The notes below the pieces were generated by a model that worked only from the letters and a program-made list of their open reading frames with translations, was not told where the DNA came from and did not search any database. This document shows, one piece after another, positions 1 to 5,020 of a DNA stretch of 5,020 nucleotides. A program made the translations under genes and the position numbers. The stretch is from JAEZKC01 sp046538945 (lineage in GTDB: Bacteria; Fibrobacterota; Chitinivibrionia; Chitinivibrionales; Chitinispirillaceae): assembly GCA_046538945.1 (NCBI GenBank), contig JBKHHW010000217.1, forward strand, positions 1 through 5,020, read 5' to 3'. Within the stretch, counting starts at the first letter, position 1. Each line of letters begins with the position of its first letter.

Positions 1-69
1 GCGTTCAAAGTTCAGCGTTCAAAGTTCAGCGTTCAAAGTTCAGCGTTCAAAGTTCAGCGTTCAAAGTTC
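1..69. repeat. Tandem array of five 14-bp units (7-bp sub-period)
   Basis: The unit GCGTTCAAAGTTCA occurs at 1-14, 15-28, 29-42 and 43-56 without a change, and a fifth copy at 57-69 is complete except for its last base (T at 70 instead of A). Each unit is two related heptamers in alternation, GTTCAAA and GTTCAGC. The array is cut by the window edge, so its true length is unknown. The minus strand has two TGA triplets per unit and a period not divisible by three, so it cannot be translated there. The plus strand is stop-free and would read as low-complexity peptide of the FKVQRSKF kind, which I know as a common spurious translation of such intergenic heptamer arrays. There are no unique spacers between units, so this is not CRISPR. 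Confidence 0.97.
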
Positions 70-132
70 TGTACGATACCCCTCTCAAACAGTCGGGGCT
101 CCGGTGTCTGTTGTTCCGTTGTCTTTTAGCTG
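70..132. other. Short intergenic stretch downstream of bpt, no clear feature
   Basis: These 63 bp lie between the bpt stop codon and the repeat array. On the transcribed strand there is only a weak possible pairing (CCCC with GGGG across about 12 nt) and no following U-run, so I do not call a terminator. No gene or binding site is recognisable. Confidence 0.6.
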
Positions 133-825
133 CTAACTAAACCTCTCCCACCTCTGCTTCTCCCAATCAAACCGCTCGTGCGGGAAAAAACGTCCCTTGT
201 AGGCCATTTTGCCGCAGCCCTCAACCAGATATCCCAGATAGTAATGATCCAAACCCAGCTCAGCAGCGTACCCGATCTCCCGTATGACGCTGTAGGTGCC
301 CGGACTTAAGTGCTTCACCTCCTCCGTGAACACATAATACACCGAACTCAACCCCTGATCCGAGCGGTCCAGAAACCCAACTCCCTGCAAATTACCATCC
401 ACATAATATGAGGACATCACCGAGGGGCACGAAGAGAGGCAAAGCGTGCGGCGGAAATGCTCACGATCACCGGGCTCACCGAACCGGAACCCGGAGTGCT
501 TTCTGTAGATCTCAAAAGCCTCCTCAGAATACTCAAGAGGCCCAAAATTCACCCGGGTCCGGGTATTCTTGTTCCTGACCCGGCGAAGGCTTTTGGAAAG
601 AGTGAACTCCTTTACCAGCACTCGCACCGGAACACATCTGCGGCAGCCTATGCACAATGGTCTGAAAAAGTGATATCCGAACTTGCGCCACCCTGTCGAC
701 AGCAGCACGTTCATTTCCGATCCGCTCAACTCTGAAGCTGTAAAGCAGGTGAAACGCGCCCGTTCCCCCGGGATATAAGGGCAATCGGAAACTGGTGTAA
801 GGTAGGGATCGTTGTGGAGAATCAT
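133..825 (-). CDS. bpt: Aspartate/glutamate leucyltransferase (bacterial Ate/Bpt family)
   Basis: This 230-residue cytosolic enzyme is expected to transfer leucine from Leu-tRNA to proteins with N-terminal Asp or Glu, marking them for ClpS/ClpAP degradation (known for the Bpt family). In the N-terminal domain, CPYIPG (15-20) is followed by GWRKFGYHFFRP (45-56) and the cysteine cluster C58-x2-C61-x2-C64, then PVRV and a basic stretch (residues 78-91). The C-terminal GNAT-like domain holds GVGFLD (148-153), SSVYYVF (160-166) and the signature YYLGYLVEGCGKMAYKGRF with FFPHE (195-217). Length is near the usual 230-250. The frame is closed by a TGA at 850-852, so only ATG (823-825) or TTG (838-840, adding five residues) can start it. 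ATG is chosen because TTG lies against the terminator stem; neither has a Shine-Dalgarno. It follows the acyl-CoA operon but is unrelated in function. Leucine rather than arginine as donor is inferred from the bacterial subfamily. Confidence 0.93.
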   Translation of the reverse strand: MILHNDPYLTPVSDCPYIPGERARFTCFTASELSGSEMNVLLSTGWRKFGYHFFRPLCIGCRRCVPVRVLVKEFTLSKSLRRVRNKNTRTRVNFGPLEYSEEAFEIYRKHSGFRFGEPGDREHFRRTLCLSSCPSVMSSYYVDGNLQGVGFLDRSDQGLSSVYYVFTEEVKHLSPGTYSVIREIGYAAELGLDHYYLGYLVEGCGKMAYKGRFFPHERFDWEKQRWERFS

Positions 826-860
826 AGTTTTAAAATACAAAACGGCCAGTCAGTTCATTT
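826..860 (-). promoter_or_regulatory. Possible -10 element for a leaderless bpt transcript
   Basis: On the minus strand, TATTTT (837-832) stands 6 nt before the A of the bpt ATG, the spacing expected if transcription starts at the start codon itself. The hexamer matches TATAAT at four of six positions, including the key second A and last T. No good -35 is present; the best nearby is ATGAAC (858-853), with a short 15-nt spacer and three matches to TTGACA. The whole candidate overlaps the terminator hairpin and its U-run, which would give such matches by chance. It is offered only because bpt has no Shine-Dalgarno and needs some route of expression. Confidence 0.18.
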
Positions 861-874
861 TGACCAGCCGTTTT
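839..874 (-). terminator. Rho-independent terminator of the acyl-CoA operon
   Basis: On the minus-strand RNA, AAAACGGCUGGUCA (874-861) pairs with UGACUGGCCGUUUU (852-839) around an 8-nt loop (AAAUGAAC). All 14 positions pair, two of them as adjacent G-U wobbles. The plus-strand RNA would have C-A and A-C mismatches at those two places, so the hairpin is better formed on the minus strand. The UUUU end of the stem continues into GUAUUUU. It begins 26 nt after the TGA of the CoA-transferase gene, which fits the end of that transcript. The plus strand also has a U-run (TTTTATTT, 871-878), but no plus-strand gene precedes it. Confidence 0.88.
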
Positions 875-900
875 ATTTGTCTAAAAACCAATATTTAGAA

Positions 901-2760
901 TCACTCTTTTTTGAAGCTGAAGGAGATCAGATACGAATCATCCAGTTTCTTTGTGGTGATCTTGTATCCGGAATTGTAGAAAACTCCCAGCATCAGTTCG
1001 TTTTTCTCCAGAACTTTACCCTCGAAACCTACAAGTCCGCGCTGACGGGCGATATCGGTGAGAATCTCAAGAAGCAGTGTTCCGATACCCTTTGCCTGCC
1101 AGTCATCTCTGACCACAAACGAAACGTCGGCTTTCTTGGTGGTTTCGGTCGTGTAGTAGTGACCCACACCCACGATCTGCTCCCCGCCGAGATCCTTTAT
1201 GATCGCCGCGATGGCCATATCTTTTGAAAAATCTATGGTGGTGAAATCCTGGATGAACTTGTGAGGGAATGTCTTGAACGGCTCGAAAAATCTAAAAGCA
1301 ATCGACTGTTCGGAAAGCGCGTAGAACATATCCCTGAGCGATTTGTCATCACTGGGTCTGATAGGACGGAAGAAAAGCTTGGTTCCGTCAGAAAGCGTGC
1401 GCACAGTCTCGTACTCTCTTGGATACTGGGTGCCTCCCACGGGCATTTCCTTCTGATAAGGATACACATAATTGTGCTCCTTTGCGGCTTTCAGGATATC
1501 ATTTCTGAAATCGGGATGGGCAATTTCCGCAAGGGCAACCACTCGTTCACGGATGTTCTTTCCGGCCAGGCTGGCAATACCGTATTCAGTAACAACGAAA
1601 TCCACGCTGCTTCTGGGAAGAACCGCACCGGCGCCCTCCGAAAGATGAGGCACGATGTTAGACGTCTTGCCGTCATCGGAAGTGGACCGAAGGGCAATGA
1701 TCGACTTGCCGCCCTTTGACTTGGCGGTTCCGCGGGCAAAATCAACCAGACCGCCCACACCGCTTACAAAAGTATAACCCTGGGAATCGGAGCAGATCTG
1801 CCCGGTCATATCCACCTCGAAAGCCGTGTTGATCGAGGTCATCTTGAAATTCTGGCTGATCACGAAAGGATCATTGACATATTCTGAGGGCCTGAATTCA
1901 AAGGCGGTGTTTTCGTTGATATAATCGTAGAGCTTGCGGCTTCCCACGCACATGCTGGCAACTACCTTGCCCTTGTTAAGTCCTTTGCGTCTGCCGTTTA
2001 TGACTCCGCTTTCCATAAGAGGAATGATGGAATCGGTGATGACTTCGGTGTGAATACCGATATCCTTTTTGTCGGTAAGGTACTTGAGCACTGAATGGGG
2101 TACATTTCCGTTACCCAGCTCCAGCGTGGCACCGTTTTCGACCAGGGAGGCCACATTCTTGGCAATCGCATCACAGACATCGCACCCTTCATCAAGCCTG
2201 TGCTCGATCAGCGGCTTGTCACTCTCCACAATCGCATCCACCATCTCGACCGGGATGAACGAATCGCCCATGGTACGGGGCATGCTGTCATTTACTTCGG
2301 CGATTACAGTGAGACTGTTCTCCACGGCGGCTTTCACAATATCCACCGAAATCCCCAGACTCAGGTGTCCGTTTTTATCTGGCGGGCTGGTCTGAACAAT
2401 CACAGTGTGAACAGGGATTTTTCCGCTCTTGAACAGCTCAGGAATTTCCGACAGCGAAACCGGCAGATAATCGCCCCGGCCCTGATTCACCGCTTCACGA
2501 ATGGAGGGGGAAAGGAAAAAGCTGCAAACACGGAACTTTTTGCCGTGCTTCTCATCTGCATAGTCCGCTGACCCCAGCGGAAAGTAAGTGTAGATTTCCG
2601 AGTCCAGTATCTCGTTTTCGCTGTTGACCATCTCCTCAATGATGGTCCGGGGCTGGGCGCAGCCGCTTCCGATGAAGATGCGCGCACCCGACTTGATCAG
2701 TTTTACGGCAGCAGACGCCGACATCAGTTTGCTAGTGTAGATATCTTTCCATGCAGTCAT
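901..2760 (-). CDS. Acetyl-CoA hydrolase/CoA-transferase fused to a Pat-like GNAT acetyltransferase
   Basis: This is a 619-residue cytosolic fusion. Residues 1 to about 430 form a class I CoA-transferase of the acetyl-CoA hydrolase/4-hydroxybutyrate CoA-transferase type: GSGCAQPR (31-38), PPDKNGHLSLG (126-136), GNGNVP (216-221), the active-site context GIHTEV with the presumed catalytic Glu239, and the glycine loop GVGGLVDF (334-341). Glu239 should form the glutamyl-CoA intermediate, so transferase activity is expected. Stand-alone members end near 430-440. After a linker comes a GNAT domain (about 455-619): SDGTKLFFRPIRPSD (457-471), LSEQSIAFRFF (482-492) and the acetyl-CoA P-loop QAKGIG (555-560), all like the GNAT domain of Pat lysine acetyltransferases. 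The start at 2760 has AAAGGAG 9 nt upstream and lies 3 bp after the ligase stop, so the two are co-transcribed and probably translationally coupled. Substrates of the transferase (acetate, propionate, butyrate or others) and targets of the GNAT domain cannot be read from sequence. Confidence 0.94.
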   Translation of the reverse strand: MTAWKDIYTSKLMSASAAVKLIKSGARIFIGSGCAQPRTIIEEMVNSENEILDSEIYTYFPLGSADYADEKHGKKFRVCSFFLSPSIREAVNQGRGDYLPVSLSEIPELFKSGKIPVHTVIVQTSPPDKNGHLSLGISVDIVKAAVENSLTVIAEVNDSMPRTMGDSFIPVEMVDAIVESDKPLIEHRLDEGCDVCDAIAKNVASLVENGATLELGNGNVPHSVLKYLTDKKDIGIHTEVITDSIIPLMESGVINGRRKGLNKGKVVASMCVGSRKLYDYINENTAFEFRPSEYVNDPFVISQNFKMTSINTAFEVDMTGQICSDSQGYTFVSGVGGLVDFARGTAKSKGGKSIIALRSTSDDGKTSNIVPHLSEGAGAVLPRSSVDFVVTEYGIASLAGKNIRERVVALAEIAHPDFRNDILKAAKEHNYVYPYQKEMPVGGTQYPREYETVRTLSDGTKLFFRPIRPSDDKSLRDMFYALSEQSIAFRFFEPFKTFPHKFIQDFTTIDFSKDMAIAAIIKDLGGEQIVGVGHYYTTETTKKADVSFVVRDDWQAKGIGTLLLEILTDIARQRGLVGFEGKVLEKNELMLGVFYNSGYKITTKKLDDSYLISFSFKKE

Positions 2761-2763
2761 GGC

Positions 2764-4866
2764 TTATTTCTCCTTTGAAATGATAATCCGAGCGTCGACT
2801 ACGAATGCTCCGTCTCCTTCAGGACCAACCATCAGTGGGTTGATATCGATTTCGTTAATCTCCTTGAAATCCATGACAAGCTGCGACATGCGCTGCAGGT
2901 TCTGCACGATGGCGGCAATGTCAACCGGTTTTGTTCCTCTTGCGCCTGTAAGGAGCTTGTAGGATTTTGTGCTCCGGATCATCTTCATCGCCTCTTCGGC
3001 AGTGATGGGAGCAAGCCCGAAGCAGACATCCTTGAGCACCTCCACAAAGATTCCCCCCAGGCCGAACATCAGCACCGGGCCGAACTGCGGATCCTTATTC
3101 ATCCCCAGGATCACCTCTCGTCCTCCCATGACCATCTTCTCGATAAGCACACCCCGCAGATCCGCATCGGGCTTCTTGCGGTTGACCCGCAGCATCATGA
3201 GCTCGAAGGCATCCTCGACCGCCTGTCGGTTCGCAAGCCCGATTTTCACACCGCCCACATCCGACTTGTGAAGAATGTCCGGGCTCGAGATTTTCATTGC
3301 TATGGGATAACCGAGTTCATCCGCAAACCGGCCGGCTTCCTCCACCGTGGTGGCAAGCGTCCCGGGAGGAACATCGAAATTGTAGGCTTTCATGATTGCC
3401 TTGGCATCGAGCTCGCCGATTTCGTTGAGTTCTCTTGATCGGTACGCCTTGATAGTTTTGATAACCGGGTATTTGTTAACCGCAAAGCGTTCCACCACGC
3501 GCAGCGGACGAGCCTTGTACTGGCTGTACTTGACCATTTCGAGCATCGCCTTGGCGGCACGCTCCGGTACGGGATACTGCGGAATCTTGTTGTCTCTGAG
3601 AAGTTCCACACCCTCTTTGACACTTTCTGCTCCCATGAAACAGGAAAATACCGGCTTTTTGTACTTTTTGGAAAGCTCTATGATCTTCTTTGCCACATTG
3701 TCCTCATCGGTCATCTTCTGAGGTGTGAGAACCACGATCATGCTGTCAACGGAACCGCTTTCAAGCACAATCTCCATGGCCTTGCCATACATGTCGCTGG
3801 TAGCATCCCCCAGCACATCAACCGGGTTGTTCACCGCACCCGCGGGAGGAAGAGTGTCCAGAAGCTTGTTGGTGGTTTCGGTGTCGAGCTGTGCCACTTT
3901 CAAACCCGCCATCTCGAGCGCATCGGACATCATGATTCCGGGACCGCCTGCGTTGGTGACTACCGCCACCCTGTCTCCGGCCGGAAGCGGCATGTAGGAG
4001 AAGGCCATGGAAATGTCGAAAAGCTGCTCGATGGATTCGGCACGGATCACACCAGTTCTGTCAAAGGCGGATACATAGGCGCTGTCCGCTCCCGCCAAAC
4101 TTCCTGTGTGAGATGAAGCGGCCTTGGCTCCGGAACTTGTTCTTCCCGACTTGAGAATCACGATCGGCTTCACCTTTCCGACCCTCTCGGCAACCCGCAT
4201 GAAATCCTGACCGCGGGCGATGTTCTCAAGGTAGGCCGCGATTACTTTCGTGTTGTCATCATCCTTGAGGTTTTCCAGAAAATCAACCTCATCGAGAGAG
4301 GCTTTGTTACCGATGGAGGCCAGAACCGACCAGCCGAGTTTTTCTTCGGCGGCGATGTCCTGCACTGAGGTGAGGAGTGCACCGGACTGGGAGATGAGCG
4401 CGATTCCACCGGGCACCCCCACAGTTCCGCCAAATGATGCATTAAGCTTGCTCCAGGGATTGAGCAGGCCGAGGCAGTTGGGTCCCACCATGGTGATCTC
4501 GTTCTCGCGGACGATTTTGACGATTTCCTCCTGAAGAGTCTTACCCTCTGCACCCGTTTCGCCGAATCCCGCGGTAATTACAATAGCCGCCTTGGTGCCC
4601 TTGGTCGCGCAGTCTTTTAAAACTGGGATCACCAGATCACGCTTGATCACCACTATGGCCAGATCAACCGGTCCAGGAACATCGAGGAGGCTCTTGTAAC
4701 ACTTCTTATCCAGGATTTCAGGCGCTTTGGGGTTAATCGGGTAGATCTCGCCCTCAAATCCGTCACTGATGAGATTGTTCAGAATCTCATATCCAACCTT
4801 GCCGGGCGATGATGAAGCACCGACAACCGCCACTGATTCAGGTCTGAGCAGTTTCTCAAAACTCAT
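2764..4866 (-). CDS. ADP-forming acetate/acyl-CoA ligase, fused alpha-beta subunits
   Basis: This 700-residue cytosolic enzyme interconverts acyl-CoA + ADP + Pi and acid + ATP + CoA, giving ATP at the end of fermentation or, in reverse, activating acids. The CoA-binding Rossmann domain (about 1-135) has VAVVGASSSPGKVGYEIL (12-29), YPINPK (42-47) and VGPNCLGLLNP (127-137). Two succinyl-CoA-ligase-like domains follow (about 150-460) with LISQSGAL (157-164) and SSHTGSLAGAD, whose His253 matches the phosphorylated histidine of the family. The ATP-grasp domain (about 480-700) has HKSDVGGVKIG with the second histidine, His533, then FGLGGIFVEVLKD (601-613) and EIDINPLMVGPEG (672-684). Both histidines support an active ligase, not the degenerate ligase-like half of Pat. 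The full 700 residues match fused enzymes lacking a GNAT tail. The start has AAAGGAA 6 nt upstream. It is first in the operon with the CoA-transferase-GNAT gene. Acyl specificity is not determinable here. Confidence 0.95.
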   Translation of the reverse strand: MSFEKLLRPESVAVVGASSSPGKVGYEILNNLISDGFEGEIYPINPKAPEILDKKCYKSLLDVPGPVDLAIVVIKRDLVIPVLKDCATKGTKAAIVITAGFGETGAEGKTLQEEIVKIVRENEITMVGPNCLGLLNPWSKLNASFGGTVGVPGGIALISQSGALLTSVQDIAAEEKLGWSVLASIGNKASLDEVDFLENLKDDDNTKVIAAYLENIARGQDFMRVAERVGKVKPIVILKSGRTSSGAKAASSHTGSLAGADSAYVSAFDRTGVIRAESIEQLFDISMAFSYMPLPAGDRVAVVTNAGGPGIMMSDALEMAGLKVAQLDTETTNKLLDTLPPAGAVNNPVDVLGDATSDMYGKAMEIVLESGSVDSMIVVLTPQKMTDEDNVAKKIIELSKKYKKPVFSCFMGAESVKEGVELLRDNKIPQYPVPERAAKAMLEMVKYSQYKARPLRVVERFAVNKYPVIKTIKAYRSRELNEIGELDAKAIMKAYNFDVPPGTLATTVEEAGRFADELGYPIAMKISSPDILHKSDVGGVKIGLANRQAVEDAFELMMLRVNRKKPDADLRGVLIEKMVMGGREVILGMNKDPQFGPVLMFGLGGIFVEVLKDVCFGLAPITAEEAMKMIRSTKSYKLLTGARGTKPVDIAAIVQNLQRMSQLVMDFKEINEIDINPLMVGPEGDGAFVVDARIIISKEK
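2770..2776 (-). promoter_or_regulatory. Ribosome binding site of the CoA-transferase-GNAT gene, inside the ligase gene
   Basis: The minus strand reads AAAGGAG with 9 nt to the ATG at 2760. The site lies in the last codons of the upstream ligase gene (stop TAA at 2766-2764), so ribosomes ending the ligase would be placed at the next start. It supports the chosen start and translational coupling. Confidence 0.88.
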
Positions 4867-4872
4867 GGCCAG

Positions 4873-4879
4873 TTCCTTT
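4873..4879 (-). promoter_or_regulatory. Ribosome binding site of the ADP-forming ligase gene
   Basis: The minus strand reads AAAGGAA, 6 nt before the ATG at 4866. It is close to the AAAGGAG seen before the next gene and confirms the start, which also gives the expected N-terminus just before the Rossmann motif. Confidence 0.85.
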
Positions 4880-4880
4880 G

Positions 4881-4940
4881 TAGTTCAATTAAGTATTAAA
4901 AGAGCAGAAAATACAGCAGAAATAAACACAACAATATAAA
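4881..4940 (-). promoter_or_regulatory. AT-rich leader and likely promoter region of the acyl-CoA operon
   Basis: This stretch is much richer in A and T than the genes, as expected for a promoter. The best sigma-70-like pair I can find on the minus strand is TTGTTG (4934-4929) and TATTTT (4913-4908), with a short 15-nt spacer; TAATAC (4898-4893) is another possible -10 without a matching -35. No sigma-54 -24/-12 element is visible. The exact promoter is therefore uncertain, and the operon may also be read from a promoter outside the window. Confidence 0.25.
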
Positions 4941-5020
4941 TCCCGCCCGGTTCTGGAATAAGGCCCAAAACGAGGTTTTTCAGGTTTTTTCGGCTATGAA
5001 AGTTCACCTTCAGGCTCAAC

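Noticed and set aside
1..69. CRISPR array
   Set aside because: The units are 14 bp and directly abutting, with no unique spacers and no cas gene in view.
78..115. Possible terminator hairpin after bpt (CCCC/GGGG or AACAG/CTGTT pairings)
   Set aside because: Stems are only 4-5 bp with large loops, and no U-run follows on the transcribed strand.
1..129. Plus-strand stop-free frame through the repeat array to TAG at 127-129
   Set aside because: The peptide is a low-complexity translation of the heptamer array followed by an unstructured tail; no sign of a gene.
838..840. TTG as bpt start, adding five residues
   Set aside because: It abuts the terminator stem, has no Shine-Dalgarno, and the added residues resemble nothing in the family; ATG at 825 is preferred.
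814..1227. Plus-strand open frame of 137 codons spanning the terminator and the 3' end of the CoA-transferase gene
   Set aside because: It overlaps the well-supported GNAT coding region in antisense, crosses the hairpin, starts with a weak GTG without a Shine-Dalgarno, and has no recognisable domain.
2095..2571. Plus-strand open frame of 158 codons inside the CoA-transferase gene
   Set aside because: It is fully antisense to conserved catalytic-domain sequence, and no known motif is seen; a shadow of the real gene.

Overview
The window carries three genes, all on the minus strand. Read in the direction of transcription, from high to low coordinates, they are a 700-residue fused ADP-forming acyl-CoA (acetate-CoA) ligase (4866..2764), a 619-residue two-domain protein joining an acetyl-CoA hydrolase/4-hydroxybutyrate-type CoA-transferase to a GNAT acetyltransferase (2760..901), and a bacterial N-end-rule aminoacyltransferase of the Bpt/Ate family (825..133).

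The first two genes form a tight operon. Only 3 bp separate them, and the Shine-Dalgarno sequence of the second lies inside the last codons of the first. A 14-bp hairpin followed by a U-rich run (839..874) closes this unit. The pair acts on short-chain acyl-CoA. The ligase can turn acyl-CoA + ADP + Pi into acid + ATP + CoA, or run in reverse, and the CoA-transferase swaps CoA between acids. The GNAT domain resembles the one that in Pat/PatZ lysine acetyltransferases is fused to an ADP-forming ligase-like domain. Here it sits on the neighbouring CoA-transferase instead, which suggests, but does not prove, acetyl-CoA-linked protein acetylation tied to this pathway.

The third gene, bpt, starts only 13 nt past the terminator stem, has no visible Shine-Dalgarno, and belongs to protein turnover (N-degron marking), not to acyl-CoA metabolism. 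Downstream of it is a 63-bp stretch with nothing recognisable. At the window edge is a tandem array of five 14-bp units, itself built from two 7-bp units. The 154 bp upstream of the operon are AT-rich, with phased A-tracts and at best a weak promoter. One frame there stays open off the window edge and could be the tail of an upstream gene.

Organism: the good AAAGGAG-type ribosome sites, base composition near 50% GC by eye, the Bpt protein, the ADP-forming ligase and the CoA-transferase-GNAT fusion fit a Gram-negative, probably anaerobic or syntrophic/fermentative bacterium, such as a Desulfobacterota-like lineage. This is inference from gene content and does not fix the taxon. The content is mostly ordinary central metabolism. 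I see no CRISPR, phage, IS element or RNA gene, and no clear undescribed system.
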